Positions 23,298 to 37,160 are shown, counted from the stretch's first letter. The stretch is 64,000 bases of DNA from Struthidea cinerea (GCA_013397865.1 VZTI01001048.1:2184871-2248870); one strand, 5' to 3'. Notes: generated by a model from the letters alone, not told the origin. A program made the numbers and translations.

Positions 23298-24700
23298 ATA
23301 GGTTTTGAGTCGGTTCTTTAAGTCTTTAATATTTGTTACATTTTGACATGAGTATATTTGCACTCAGAAGGTGGCAAGCAAACCTGGATTTTTTCTTATG
23401 TTATGTAGTGCTTATTTTACTGTGCTCTTAATACATCCTAACAATTATTCCTTCCTGTGCATGGAGCATCCATATGATTTGTGTTTCTTTTCAGTACTTA
23501 AAACTAATCTTTGTTTTCTCAGGCTTTTAGGTGGGACACTTACCTTAATCCTCTTATGTTTGTATGCCTTGAAGTGATGGTGCTTTGTATGATTTAGGAT
23601 TTCAAGAGCCTGACTTAGAATCTTGAGGTCAGCTTGACCTTCTTTGTTGGGCGGTATTTTTTTTTTGCTACCACAATTGTGAGTAATTCTCAGAAGTTTT
23701 TCTAAGTCTGCAGGCCTAGTTTGCTTTCTTTTCTCCCCCCGCCCCCCAACACATGCACACAATTATTTAGTTTTTATTTCCTTTTCTTTTTTTGGCCTTA
23801 TTACTTGCCTGTGATATGAGGCTTTTCAGTAATTAAAAATAGCCATCCTTTCTTAGCATCATCTTATTTTGAATCTTTATCTTTTTCCTTGCTAATGACA
23901 AAAATTTCACTATGCTAAGCAAGGACATCATATTCTTATTTTGTAATTCCTTAATATTCGGTTATTGCTATTTCATCAATTTATTGAATTGGCCTTTAGT
24001 GCATAATTTTTTTTTTTCATTTGATCCTTTTAAGGAAAATAGCATTTTTGTTGGAAGTTAAGAAAGCAGAGTGCATAGATCTTTTCCTAAATCAACTACA
24101 ACATTATAATTTTTCGTGTGTGAGTGTTTGATTTGTGCTACTTATTAGTTACGACTTCACTCAAATTTTTATCTTTTTGGCTGATAACCAGGTCTTAGGT
24201 TTTTATAATACCAGAATATAGTCAGCTAAGACAAATTGATTCAGACAGTTGTCACAGAAGTATTTAGCTAAAATTACTTCAAAAGTTTTACACTGCTTGA
24301 CATTGCAGTACTGTCTTTGAAGTGTATACCCTGAAAAATATTTGTTATTAACAATTCCAGACAGGTGTTTCACCAAAGACATGTGAAGATGTGTAGAAGA
24401 GGAGATTAATATTTTGCAGTAGGTTTAGCCTCTGGAGGAAATATTTGTTTTACTCGTTTGGAATTCCACTTGTCACTTCACCAAAAGCTTTGTTCACAGT
24501 CAGGATTTGTTCTGAACAAGTGAAATGAAACTGTATTTGGCCATAAGAATTAGCGCAACATATGCTTGGGTGATATTTAAATAGCTGCTGTGAGATAATT
24601 GTAAGGCAATCTTTTGCAGGCGGTGGTTCTGCTTTTATGATACTTAAAGCAGGGGTACCTAATAATCACGTTGGGATTAAAAACATTTAAAGCACTGCAA
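23298..24700. other. Non-coding unique DNA with T runs
   Basis: No supported gene. T runs lie at 23657-23666 and 24007-24017. A C-rich stretch near 23736-23750 and an AT-rich segment follow. The 105-codon minus-strand open frame (23445-23762) is Lys-rich from low complexity. Confidence 0.5.
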
Positions 24701-25110
24701 GAAAGAGCCTACGCTAAAGCTGCTGTGGGCGTGATCCATCCCACCTGCCAGAAGCCTTGGAGTCTGGAAGCAGTGGGACAGGAGACGTGCCATCCAGCCT
24801 GGCTCTGAGGCGGGCCAGTGGCTGGGGACACCCTCTGCTCCCTGCTCGGTGTCCCCCAGCCGCGATGAGGGGCGGTGGCTGAGGGCAGCTCGCTGTGCCA
24901 GAAACAAGCTGCTGCCTTGTAGAGCAGCTGGAGTCAGAGCCCTTAAAGGCTCTGGGCTGTGCTGCTGAGGGGCAGGAGGGAACCAGTCACTGGCTCGTGG
25001 TGCTGCAGGTTTGCAGCCGCAGGGGGGAATAAAGCCGTGTGCTGCTTGTCCGCACTGCTGGGCTGTGGGGAGCTGAGGACTAACCTGTCTGAGTTCCTGG
25101 CAGGCTTAGA
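24701..25110. other. GC-rich patch with scattered CpG
   Basis: Composition becomes GC-rich with about a dozen CpG spread over 400 bases. Short open frames occur on both strands (76 codons on -, 64 on +) without recognisable products. It is not dense enough to call a CpG island by eye. Confidence 0.4.
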
Positions 25111-26879
25111 TAAGCACTTAAGGACACGACTGAATCACAGCCTTGCTACCTGATAGTTTTTGTGATCATGAGCAAGGAAATTATTTAGGATACTAGAAGA
25201 GAAATGATGAAATAAACCTATTTTGATTTGGACACCAAATATAAGCTATTCTGGTGAGGTGGTGTCAAACAAATTGCTGTGTGTTTTTAGGAAGTCAAAT
25301 TAAAAGTTAATTGAGTGTGAGCTACCGGTCATAACAGTGAGACAGGTTTTGAATACCTATTTTTGGATGGGTATTTCAACTACCTGCTTAAAACTTGAAT
25401 TTTCAGTGCAGAGGTGTTAGCCATCTGGAAACACTGCCCACTGATGCCACGTTTGTTGGTGATGGGAAGCACAGAGCTCACAAGAGAGCTGCTGAGATCA
25501 AGACAAGCAGGGGCTTAGATTTTTCTCCCAAGCAAAATGTATAACATTTAGGTGGGTTATTTAATTTCTGCCATGCCCTGCTGTGTGGGGGAGAATGTCC
25601 TCTGATTCCCATTGGTGAGCAGTCCTCATCCTCTCCTTCGGCGACAGGCTTTGTGCTGGGTGAAGAGCCTGCTTCTTCGAGGGGACAAGGTGTGGCTGAT
25701 GCATCCCAGATAAACCCTCACACAAAAAGGCAGTGTGTCACTGAATGGGATTCCAGTGTAGCTCTTTAATTTCATCTCTTGGAAATGTTTCTCCTCTTTC
25801 ATCCAACTGCCTTTATCTTAACTTCTGATCTGAGGGAAGCAGCAGCCTTTCAAATTGAACAAACCGTGTTTCAAATAGGCGCTTCTGCTTGTGACAAGAT
25901 GTACCTCATTTTCTCTGCAAGCCCTCAGCAAGGTCACACCTTTTTAATTTATTTTCTGTAAGAAAAATCTAGTTGCATGATAGAACAAGGCCAGATCTAG
26001 CTAGAGGTCATTTCTTGAACTAGTCATAAAGTAGAATAGGATTAGAACCATTTAATATCCCAGAACTTAAAATATATTCTATTAAAATATAGGCTTTGTG
26101 TTTACAAATCAACATAAATAGCTGCTTAAAGTTGTGGCCAATTCAATTATAATAACGGGAATATTTTAGATTTTTTTTTCCTCTTTTTACTGTGAGAGTG
26201 ACCTTTCTTTTCCTTGCTTCCCTTTTTTTTGTTTTGGTGTCTCCTAGACAAAAAATCCTTTGTACAACCAGATGGCTTCATAACCTTTTGTATTTTGAAA
26301 TTAAATAACTCTGTTTCTTATAGAAATACTCACATTTTTTGCAAATTTATATTACATTAATATGTATTAACACAGGATGAACACATGTTTAATAGATTTG
26401 TTATTTGTTCAGCAGCAGGAAAATACCAGTCTGGATGCCATCTGTATGTTGTTCTAGAAATTAACACATGTATTTCTGAAAGACATTAGTTTCTGGCCTC
26501 ACCCTTAGACACATTGCTTTTTTGAAGAGCATATATTCAACAACAAGGCAGTGCTTTTTCAACCAAAATTTCACAGCCAGTTTTTGTTAGATCGCTCACA
26601 TTTCCCATAAGCCTATCCCTTTTCTTCCATACTTTCGAATACCAGCTGTTGGTTTGCAGCATCAGCTTTCCACAGGCTGGCGTTGTTTCAACAAGTGGCG
26701 TATGAAAGCGGGAGACATTTTGCTGGCAGAGGTGCTAGGGACCCTTGCAGCGGTGATAGGCAGAGCTTAGGTCCTGCTCAGGTCTGGGTATGGAAATGTC
26801 ACGGGGCTGCCGGGGCTATTGGGGGCTCTCCAGGTGCCTTCTCTGCTCAGGTTTTCTTCTCGTCAAGTCCATTATGTCA
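25111..26879. other. Non-coding unique DNA
   Basis: No supported gene or repeat. A T9 run lies at 26171-26179. Slightly GC-rich sequence at 26680-26870 carries a 69-codon open frame of no evident meaning. Confidence 0.5.
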
Positions 26880-27560
26880 AAGGCCTATCTAAACTTCTTC
26901 ATTTTACATCACAGGTGCAACAGACCGTGACATCTCCTCCTAAGTGCTTCCAATCCATTTGACTGACGTGCATGCTCACTATATGTCTGTGTGCTCAAAG
27001 TTTTGATGAAAAATATTGAAAAAGGCTATGTGTACATGTGGGGTAGCTGGTTTTCTTAGAGTTTTTTTATATAATTGATAATGTCACAATTACACTGTGA
27101 CCTAGTGCAGCTCAGTCATTCATTCTGTATATGTGTTGAAGTATTCATGCACCACATTTGAATGCTGTGCGAAAGGGTGACCCGAATGCTCTGAAACTGA
27201 GGTAGGGATCAAAGGCATTCTTGAGCTCTGACAATACCGTGCTGTGTATGATGATTAACTTGTGTATCACTGTGCAGCTCTACCTTACTAAATTCCTCTT
27301 ATGGGTAAAATAATAGTGCTGATTGACATCACCATATGTGCTGAGGATTATTTATTAATAGCTACTAGCAGTTTTTGACCACTCAATAGATATCATTATT
27401 TTCAGTTGAACATAACTCACATTTTGATTTGTTCGACTAAATTTACACTTACATGGAGACTGCTTGGAAAAATTGCTATAAGCCCACAGTAATTTATCAG
27501 CATTCAGTAATACTTCAGGGCAAATGGAAGCTTTTTCTAATAAAATTTATGTATTAAAAT
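26880..27560. promoter_or_regulatory. Conserved-looking non-coding block
   Basis: About 680 bases without repeats, low-complexity runs or open frames. TGACATCA, ATTTATTAATA, ACAATTACA and similar factor-type words are spread evenly. Its texture matches long conserved non-coding elements near developmental genes. This is visual judgement only and could easily be wrong. Confidence 0.2.
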
Positions 27561-27845
27561 AACATGGAGAATTTTTGAATTACAGAACACCAAGAGTGTA
27601 TGTTGAAGTAACAAGGCCTCAGATATTAAAGGAGTACAGAAAAGGAGATAGAACATTGCTCTTTTTCCCATTCAAAATTCAAGTGGTATGGGGTATGTCT
27701 TCATATTTTCCTATAAACACAGTTCTGTGCTTAACAAAGCATAATAAAGGACAAATTTGCTTTTGAGTGTTAATTCTTCCACATGTGAGAAATCAGGCTT
27801 AAAGTAAAGCTGTGGTCAGAATGTCAACGAAGCAGAAAGAATTTC
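27561..27845. other. Non-coding unique DNA
   Basis: A 63-codon open frame (27575-27766) has no recognisable features. Nothing else seen. Confidence 0.5.
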
Positions 27846-27861
27846 TTTTTTTTTTTTTTTT
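27846..27861 (+). repeat. T16 homopolymer
   Basis: Sixteen consecutive T, the longest homopolymer noticed in the window. No retroposed sequence with target-site duplication is visible beside it. Confidence 0.9.
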
Positions 27862-30800
27862 GGTGAGACTAGGTTTTGTATTTCAATTCCAAATCAATAA
27901 GATTACTAATAATATCTGTGGTCATCTTTCTTCCGGATAGCTTAAGGAGCTCCCACCGCCAGGCAAAGTGCAGTGACTTTGCAGGAATGTTGCTGTGACT
28001 GGGCTCACATGAGCTGTCCAGCTGATCAAAACTAGGAGATTCATGTCTGAGGCTGAGTAAGTAAAATTACAGCTGCAAAGAAGCCTTTGCAGAATGCGCA
28101 TCTTGGTCTGGTATGGCACAAAGGAAATAACTATGAGATTCCATCATTCTGTTTCAGAGCTTCAATTCAGAGTGCAATAGCACTAAAATTAGAGATGCTT
28201 GAAAAATGATTGTTTAAAAGGCTGTGTCTAAAATATTTTTGCACTTCTCTTTCCAACAAGAACATGTTTTTATTCACTGTCTTCACTGCTTGAGCTTCTC
28301 ACTCCATGTTTGTTGTTCTACGAATCCAATGTCTCTAGACAGGTTTTTTTAGTAATCTGAAAGTCAAGTGGCTATGCAAGCGTTATTAGAGACAGATGAT
28401 ATATGATCCTCTCTTTTATTATTTCTTGCACTGAGACAAGACCATCTGTTGTCTTAAAACTACCCACATTTCTTAAGAAATTTCTTTATAAATTACTGTA
28501 TGGAGGAAAAGAGAACATTTGTGCTGTGTACAGTCTGATCCTTCTTGTTAATGTAGTGTTAAAATATGTTCAGTGCATCTTGAATATGTAAACTCAAAGC
28601 TACCTGCAATGTGTTGAATGGTGTATATGCTTCTTTTTTTATCCTTTAAAAAATAAGTGTGAAAATAATTTTTATGAAAAACCCTCTAGAATGGGGGAAA
28701 AAGACATTATAAGTATGACTTAATTCGTTCACTGAAACTGTTTCTCAGTATCCTCTACAGCTGGTAAAACTACCACACATTTCTCTTGGTTAATAAAACC
28801 TGTGACATATTTATGATAGAAATAACAGTTGCACAGAGCAACAGTGGTATTAGGGATTCCTAATGGCCTCTTTATAACACAAATGTCTTACTTGGGAACA
28901 ATTTGAATTTTTTTTTTTTAAATCAGAAAGTCTTCTTCCTTAAAACAGTGGTATTTCAAATTGCAAAAGGTAGAATGATTTGTACAAGCTGTTCTATATT
29001 ATTTGGGTAGACTATGAAAAAAACATGAAAGCCTAAAAAAGATCAAAAGTTTGTTTATACCACCAGCTTATTTCTAGTGAGAAATCCTTTGACAGATCTC
29101 TGTCAACTGAAAATTTCTTTAGCCAAACTTATCCCTATTTCTATAATACTTGAGATATTATGATTGAATTAACTACTGGTGTATTTCATAATTTATTTTT
29201 GCTTCCTTGTAATGCAATATTTTGACACTTTATTAATTGGTACTTGAATAATTGTTAGTAAGAAGTTGTATGAGAATATGGGGAACTTCTTCCAACAGAA
29301 GCTTCAATGTTTTCCGGCTTGATTCAGGTCAAGTAAGTTCAAGAAACTAAGTACTAACATTTACTGTATGTGCAGGGATAAACAACTTTTCAGTATAGGT
29401 ACAAAGAAAATCATTAATAAAATAAGAATTAGATGAGAATAGTAGTATTTATTGTGCCTAATATTATGTACTTTAACATTGAGTCTGTAAGCAATGGTAC
29501 AAGGTTTCCTTTACAGTCAAGCAATAGCAGGACTTACTTTCACAGGGCAAAATACTCCATTTCAGGTGTCTCAGACACAGTATAGTTCAGTTTTGCAGGT
29601 GCTTGTCTTTATTGACTTGGCTGTCCAAGGGACTGGTAAGGCTAGAGCTTAAATTTTAGATTACTAACATAGCTGAGATTAATCCTATTTGCAATTCATG
29701 ATGCAACAACAACATAGTTGGATTAATTAATGATTATTTGTTTGTTATGATGGTCTGTGAAAAGAAGAAATAAAATGCAGGGAGACTGTTCTGCAGAAAA
29801 AGGCAGAAATAAGAGCACAGGTTTGAAAAGTTTGTAATTGTATAGCTAAGAATAGGTTTTGAAAGGGAAAAGAAAAAAACATTGGATGTTAACAGAGGTA
29901 AGCTGTTGTGTTCTCAGATTTGTGTCCAACTTTGAATTTGCCAAATTTGTGATGAGAAAGATTAATGCTTTTGAAATGTATAGGAAAACTTGCTTCAGGA
30001 TCTCATTGTACCATCCAAAGGCAATGTCTTTGGCGAATAGAAGATGGCACAGTTCAATCGGCTGTGCTAATTTTAGCCTCGGAACATCTGTGGATTTCTG
30101 CTGGAAGTGGGATACTGTGCTCCAAGACACCTGTGGTGGGCATAGAGCAGGATGAGGAATGTTTGCTGTGGCCTTTCAAATCCTGTGGAAGGATTGTATG
30201 TAGGTTAGCAGGTGAGTCTGAAGAAATCTGTGCTATCAAGAATAGTGATCAACATAATTTAGATTTCATTGACTTTTTCTTAATACAAAAGGTCAAGGTG
30301 GGTAGAATGGAAGAAGAGTTAATATATGAAGCCAAATAGTGTTGTAACTCCTAAAATACACTGGTTGCAGGCGCTGGAACCATACTAAATGATTAAACAT
30401 TTAGAACTACCTCATGCATTGCCTTGAGAGTCTGGATAGTCTTCATTACTGTCTCTCAAGTGTGTGAGTTTGAGGTAATATCGAAATCAGACTTTGATTT
30501 CTAATCAATACCAGACCATAGGAGTAACATCTGAGACTGCTGCATATCTGAAGGGTGTCACCCATCGTGTATTTGTGATGTACATCGTGGGTATTGGTTT
30601 CCCCACTGCAGTAACAAATTTTCTAAAAAATCAAGACAATGAATAATTTTATTTCCTTGTTGCAGCCTGTGTTGCAACACATCAAAGTGTATTTCTGTGT
30701 ATTCCCCTACACCCCCTAAACAAAGTAACAGAATCTACATGGATGTACCACAGGAACTGTTCTTGGTCATCATGATGCTTTTAACTGACCAAAAGGAAGA

Positions 30801-33029
30801 ACTATTCTGGTTGTTAAGATAGTATGGGAAATCCATTAGTTACCATTTTTTGAGGGTGGGAGTTGGAAAATGTAGAAATACCCTGTGGTATTTCATCAAT
30901 GTTTTATATAGTAACATATTTCACAAGAAAGTTTTATTTACTTAGGCAATTAAGAAGCAAACCGTCCTGTTCTGTATTTGGCATTCTCTCCTGGAACCAA
31001 ACGCCCATGGCAAGTTATGGTCTGTTTTAAAATACAGAATGTAAATTGGAAGAGAGTGCAGCACACACCTGCTCATCTCCAATCAGATAGGCAAGCAGTA
31101 TGCAAACTGCAAGCAGCTGTAGTGAAGAAAAAACCAAAGCAGGACATTCTCTACTTCCATACAGAGAAGGAACTAAAGCAAATAGAGGAAAGGCACAAAA
31201 GCCCTTGTATTTCATCCTTTTCCACATAAAAGACACCCTTTTCTCAGTATGTTGGTGGCAAAAATAAGCATAGTAAAACTGATTCTCAGAGACTGTATGT
31301 GACAGTGGTGGGACACAGAGAGAGTTCACAACTTTAGGATCCTGGTCCATTTGCTGGTGCTTGTTTGAAGATTTTTTTTTCAAAGTTCAGATAGCGAGAA
31401 GGATTGGTACTGTTTGATAATTACTTTGTACAGAAAAACTTGAGTTTCTTGATGGCTTATTTCTTTGATTTGCAGACATTGTGATTATTGCCTTTTGGCT
31501 GTGATCCAGTCTTTTCATGCAGCTTTAGAAGCAGTGGAATTAAAGCTCCAAGTTATCTATTTGTTATTAATGGAGAGACTCAGCTTCTCCATGGCTTTCT
31601 TTGGAATGGTTATTCCCTTTTATCGTGGTAAATGCTGTGTTCTGGTGGCACCATTGGTGAATACTAAGCTCCAGTTGCTGTTTATTTAGTGAGTGCAAAG
31701 AAATGTTTATGTTCATCGTTAATTCCAGATAATTATTGCTATTAGCTTGTTTCATGTGTTCTGTAGGCAGTTGTTACACTAACAGATAGACACAGCCATT
31801 CACACAAACAATTACTTGCCTACCTTGTAAAATGAAAAGGCTTTGTTCTCCCATTCTAGTATTGTTTTATACATCTTAAAAAACTTTTTATGCAATGACT
31901 TTGCTTACTCATTTATTTAATGGAATACAGGCAGATGCCAAATCTGCTTTTCTTATTTTGGAGTTCTGCAATTGATTGTTTTATATAGCAAAATGTGTAA
32001 ACTTTTCTACAAGTTGCTCATTCTCAATAACATTTGCAGAAGAAACATCCATCCATGCAATTTTTTTTAAAAATCACATTTATACTCCGGAAAATTTTGT
32101 CTTATAGAAATTATTCCCAATAAATGCTTTTATGCAACTGAACTGTGTGGGAAAACTGATGCTGACTGCTCTCCTTCTCTCCAAGCAGATGAAAGGTTTT
32201 GCAATGATAATTTTGCTTACATTCTCCTTTGTTACATCCAGTAAAACACAACAGTCTGGGAGGGATCAGTGCACCAGGTTGCACCAGGTGCGAAAATTAA
32301 ACGCATTGCATTTCTTCAGGCATTCTGTATTTTACATTGGTAATTAATCTGTACACATGTTAGTAAAGAGAATGAAATTACTTTGGCAGTGTTCAGTAAG
32401 AACCAAAGCTACATCTCCAAATATTTCTTGTAATGCTGTGATGATCTATTTTCAAAGATCAGCCTGGGAGTCTTGTTCACCTGTGTGTTCATGGGACAAG
32501 CGTGTCACTCTTGGCGCCTTTGTCTTTGCTTTGCTTGTAGAACACTTGCTTGGTCCTTGGTGTGCACCCATCCCAGCTCCTCTTCTTTCCCACAGTGACC
32601 CTCTGCTGTGGATTGCAGCCATACCTCTGCCACTACAGGTTAAATTCAATATTTTTTTGTAACGGCTCCTTCCCAGCAAGCTCCAAACTGGTCTCTTTCT
32701 TGCTCCTTCATCCAGAATTTATGAAGCCTTTCCAAAGCTAAATTCATGTACGTAGGCTTGTGTAATGCACTTAGGCTGCTGCAGATGTGAGGTTAACTTT
32801 TAATTTATTTCAAACATGTTACAACTAACACATACTTGTCTGAAGCTGTAAGAGCTGTTAAGAATTTATGCCTTGCAAAACTCTCTAGGTTGTTTCTGGA
32901 ATCACAGCAGAAGTACAAGTACTCTATTCAGTCTCTGTCCCATTCCTCCTGAGTTAGGACAGAAGGTCTTGTCTTGATATTTATGCTGAAGACTAACAAC
33001 TGATTTGTAGTTCTGGCTGAAAAAACTTC
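27862..33029. other. Non-coding AT-rich unique DNA
   Basis: No supported gene across about 5 kb. T runs occur at 28908-28919 and 31372-31380. Open frames reach 124 codons (29965-30339 on +) but overlap others on the opposite strand and resemble nothing known. A GC-richer stretch near 32460-32640 has few CpG. Confidence 0.5.
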
Positions 33030-33044
33030 TTTTTTTTTTTTTTT
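33030..33044 (+). repeat. T15 homopolymer
   Basis: Fifteen consecutive T. It adds to the excess of T runs over A runs on this strand. Confidence 0.9.
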
Positions 33045-33884
33045 CCATGTTTTGGGCATTACTTAGTCAAATTTTTAGAAGTGAGTAAATTAAGGACGTG
33101 TTTGCTTATTGTTTTTGAAGGGAGGGGATACAGGAAAAAAAAGAATTTTTTAAATAGCATAAATACTAGGACTTGAGAGAAACATATTTTCTTTAATGGT
33201 CTTCCCGCTCCTTCTCTCGTGAACTCTGTCATAGATGGATCAAATGAGCAACATTATGATTACAATCATCTTTCTTTAGTAGCATGAATTCCGAGGAACT
33301 CAAAAGTTCCTCCAAAGAAACAAATGAGTAAAAGAACAGAAACAATGTGCAAACAGGGTCACATTAAAAATCCCCACAAACCCCAAACCCGACATGTTTT
33401 ATGCATTTGGTTATTGACTATATTAATGTATTATGATTTCATTTCCATTTTAAATAAAATACCTAAATGCGTAGCAATTCCTGGCAAGCGAGAAAGGCAA
33501 ATAAAAATAATTGATTAGCCAGACGTGGGTTTTTAAAATAAAGTTTGTTAAAGCAGGTCAAGTTGAACTATGCAATATTCATTCATGTTTCAGCAGTAAG
33601 CTCTCATTATGTGGTGTAAACTAATCTAGATCTCTCCATCTGGCAGTTGTGAGGAGTAGGAGATGAGTAGTCAAGAACATGATCAATCAGCTGCAGCCCA
33701 GTTAAGTACTTCACTGTAATTAAACTTGAACAGCATTAAAAATTACATGCAGTAATTGAAGAGAGGTGATTTCCAATGTAGTACCTTCAGCTTGTTTGGT
33801 ATGTACTTTTACGAATATATAAATACTGCTTTTGGGCTTAATGCCCACATAGGAGTTGATACGCCGAGTAGGTCATCGGATCAC
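33045..33884. other. Non-coding unique DNA, conserved-looking from 33550
   Basis: No gene. The part from about 33550 to 33840 is repeat-free and rich in AATTA/TAATT words (for example ACTGTAATTAAAC and GCAGTAATTGAAG) and looks like a conserved regulatory element. This is not verified. Confidence 0.35.
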
Positions 33885-34012
33885 TCGGTGGTGTAAATCT
33901 GCCCAGTTGCTGTGATTTCAGTGGTGATACATTAGTGCAGGGTGGCTCGGGACCTTGCCAAGTCCATAAATATGAATGCCATTCTGTATGTTACACCAGC
34001 TGTGTAAATCCA
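33885..34012. repeat. Possible old TTACACC/GTGTAAATC repeat fragment
   Basis: GGTGTAAATCTG, TGATTTCAGTGG and further on GTTACACCAGCTGTGTAAATC recall a sauropsid interspersed repeat built from TTACACCAGTGTAAATC ends and a GAAGTCAATGG core, as I remember it. The copy is worn, and its setting beside conserved-looking DNA would also fit a repeat recruited as a regulatory element. Confidence 0.3.
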
Positions 34013-36229
34013 AACTGTTAACATCATTACTGTGTATTTATCACTGCCAGACTAAGAAAGCTGTGAAGAAACAGTTATGGTTGAAAGCAGTTAATTAATT
34101 AGCTTAAAGGCAAGATTGTGGCTTAGCTTCATGCAGCTATGTAGGCAGGCACAGGCTGCAATGCACCTTTTTCCCTCTGTCCTGTCTGTCCTTGGGTGTC
34201 CCCATGTTTACTCCATCGTGGCTATGCAACATGTGAAAAAATTCTTATAGCTCAGGCTTATTAAAAAGAAGATTTTTTTTTTAAATTAATTATTGCCTGA
34301 AATATGTAAGGTGAGTATGTGTGTGGAGATATTTTCCCAGGAATCGATATGTTTTTTTCAGACCAGTATTCAAAAAGAATTTTTCTTATGTTTGTGAGCT
34401 GGAGGCAAGGGGCAGGGGGTGAGTCCTGGAACACGAGGTTTTGTGGGGAGCTATTGGGTTATAGTCCATGTCTAGAGATGGATCAGAAGGAGAAATTGGG
34501 TAGTATCTACCTAGGAAAGGAAAACTGAAGAGGGCACATTTCTTTCTTCTCAAAAGTGAAAGTGGCATGGAGCTGAAGTGTCTTTGCAGCAGCTGAGGAG
34601 AGCCATTCTTGTGACTGGAGCATCCACGTAGCTATCTAATTTTAGTTTCCTATATAATCATTCAGTAAAATGTCAAAAACCTGGGTTTGGGTTGCTGTAT
34701 TTCACTGGAATAGTTTCAGACATCTGAGCTAAAGGGCATCCATAAATGACTGCAGTGTTTTATGTATGTATCTCTTGTGTGGAATGAGTCTTTGAGCCTT
34801 ACATGGAGGTTATGATTTCAGGCATCGCAAATGGCCACTTTGATATTATCTTCTGTCTGGAAATCCGTGTTTCAGCACTAAGCTATCACATTTTGTATTA
34901 AAAAAAAATAACATTTTGCCACCAGAGTTAGGTTCAGAATGGCACCATCGGATGAGTGCTAAGGTTGTATCTTTGCCTGTCATACCAGATGTAACACTTG
35001 TCAAATAACACAGATGACCCTTAAGTATCTTCCATGTATCTCGGGTCTAGAAGGCAGGTTAAAGTACTGAATATCTCTTCAGAAAAAGTATTTTCTACTT
35101 ACTGTTTTTTACTGAACCAATCAACCTACTATCAGAACATCCTACAGACAGAACAAAAGCGAACCCCAGGAAAAGATGCTACTTCTGTTCTTTTTGTTAA
35201 AAATAAATCCAAGACACATGCTTTTGTCTTGGCAGGTTTATTTCAAGAGTAATACCATGCTGTCATTGTGGTTGCTATCCATTAAAAGAAAAAAAGGCAA
35301 ATAAAGTGTCAGACAAAAGAGAAATGTTAATTAGGAAGTTCTATTTATATATATCATGTTTAACTTGTAGGGTTGCTAAATATTTTCAGACTGAAACAGA
35401 CCCTGATCTTGCAGTGTTATGGTGTCTGAATCACAAAAAGAACAACAATCTGTTTACAAAGCACCCTTAATCATAGGCAAGCAGAGATCATATTGCTTTA
35501 GTATTTTTATGAGGGAAGCAATTTACACTTTTTTATTATTATTATTTCCTTTAGTAAATATAAGCTTTTCAGTATAACAAGGATATTTCCCCCTTTGGTC
35601 ATAAGTAAATATTGTTCTTTTACAATATGTGTATTCACTTGTGGGGTCACAGAGGAGAAGAGAGGATGCTAAGCTACAAAGCAGCAATCTGAGCATTTGG
35701 CAGAAAATTATCAATGCAGAGAATAATTAATATCTAGCCCTAGGTATTCGTAAATTATACACAAGCTATTTACATATAATTTATGATTCTTAGTCTCATT
35801 TTATTACAAAATTTGCAGTTGTGATTGTAGAAACACCACAGTTGCGTTGGTGGGAGAGGGATATAATGTGTGTGTCTCCATCTGAACTGCACTGCTGTGC
35901 AGCTTCTCCCCCTCCTCATCACAGTACAAGATGAATGTGTTTGCCCCACCAGTGTTTCTCCTGTATGGGCACATGAGAGGCCTCTCCTTGGGACCCTTTT
36001 ATTTACATAACTTCAGAGTCTGCTTTCCCTGCTGGGACATTCCTCTTTGGATCAGTCAGTGCTGCTCCTTCATTAGGAGATCACATTTGAATTGCATGTG
36101 TCGTGTTATCCATATGACACTTTTTTCCCCCTTCATTCCCAAATGATCATGGGAGGGAAAAGGTGGGAGCTGTATGTAAAACCAGGTATTTTTCAGAGGA
36201 GGTTTGCATGCACAGTTCCAGGTTCTAAG
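34013..36229. other. Non-coding AT-rich unique DNA
   Basis: No supported gene. A T10 run lies at 34273-34282 and an A9 run at 34910-34918. A splice-acceptor-like GTTTTTTTCAG ending at 34360 is followed within about 60 bases by a GTGAGT donor-like word, but neither open frame between them is recognisable. Confidence 0.5.
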
Positions 36230-37160
36230 GCCAGGAGTGGTGGGTGGCAGTGGGCAGGGGAGGAGCTGCAGGGGCTGCCTGCTGCACCTCCTCCCCTTCT
36301 GACAGATCTGGGAGTCTTCAGGCCTTGCTGCTCAGCTTCAGTCATCCCTGCTCTTGGGTTTTTTATACTTTTCCCCTTAGAACTGCAACATTTTTAACCT
36401 TTACTGTAGTTGTGGAGGGGATAGAGACTGTCACAGGCAGTGTGAAGCCTCGAGGCAGTTCAGATTTGTTTAGAGGACTTATCTTTGTCTTTCTCAATGC
36501 CTGATTATTTACATAGACCAGCTTCTGTTTGGGTCGCTGTCCTTTTCACTAGCATTTTCTTCCGTAGGCTATTTGTGTTCCTCTTTCTCACTAGCATGCG
36601 TGAGTAGAGCAACAAGTTAGGCGGGGTGGCACAGGTATGCCTGGAAGGTGTGTGCTGTTGACTGATGTGCTTGGCACTGGTTTGCTTCAGGGAGTGCCAC
36701 CATCACCTGGACGTCACCTGGACATGATCTGCTGGTGTCCTCTGAGGAGGAGCCCTGTGGTTGGCCTCTGCTGACACCTCAGGGATGTCAGGCCTTGATG
36801 GAAGGAGTTGGGCAGTTGTAGTTCACTGAGGGCAGTGTCTCTGAGTTCCATGCTGTTCCTGAGGCCTTGAAGGTCTCTGGATTGTCCAGGGCAATGCTGC
36901 AAGGCACTGGAAGGGCCCGCATTCCATGGAGGGGTCTGTGAGTGGGAGGTGTGCTTCCCCTGTCCTTGCCTGTACTCCAGCAGCTCAAATCCTTTTCCTC
37001 ACACTTTGGGAAGGTCCATGCAGCTGTAACGGGGACAGAGCACTTCCTTGACTTGCCACGTGGTACGGATACTCTGTGGTGGTGCCAGATGCATTGTCAT
37101 CCACACTGCCTGACATTTAGCGTTAGTGATTTAGACCCTTACGGAGGGTGGCAGAGCAAG
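36230..37160. other. GC-rich, CpG-poor patch
   Basis: About 900 bases of raised GC with few CpG. TCACCTGGAC is repeated in tandem at about 36703-36723 with a CRE-like GACGTCAC word at the junction. Overlapping short open frames on both strands have no recognisable product. No repeat family is identified, though the texture would fit a decayed element. Confidence 0.35.

Noticed and set aside
26718..26742. CTCF-like word GCTGGCAGAGGTGCTA
   Set aside because: Only a partial match to the CTCF core; too weak without binding data.
28000..28060. Donor-like GAGTAAGTAAAA on the + strand
   Set aside because: Upstream sequence from the nearest acceptor has stops in all three frames.
29965..30339. 124-codon + strand open frame
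   Set aside because: Overlaps frames on both strands; the peptide is not recognisable and splice signals are poor.
34361..34420. Segment between GTTTTTTTCAG and GTGAGT on the + strand
   Set aside because: Two short frames are open by chance and no peptide is recognised.
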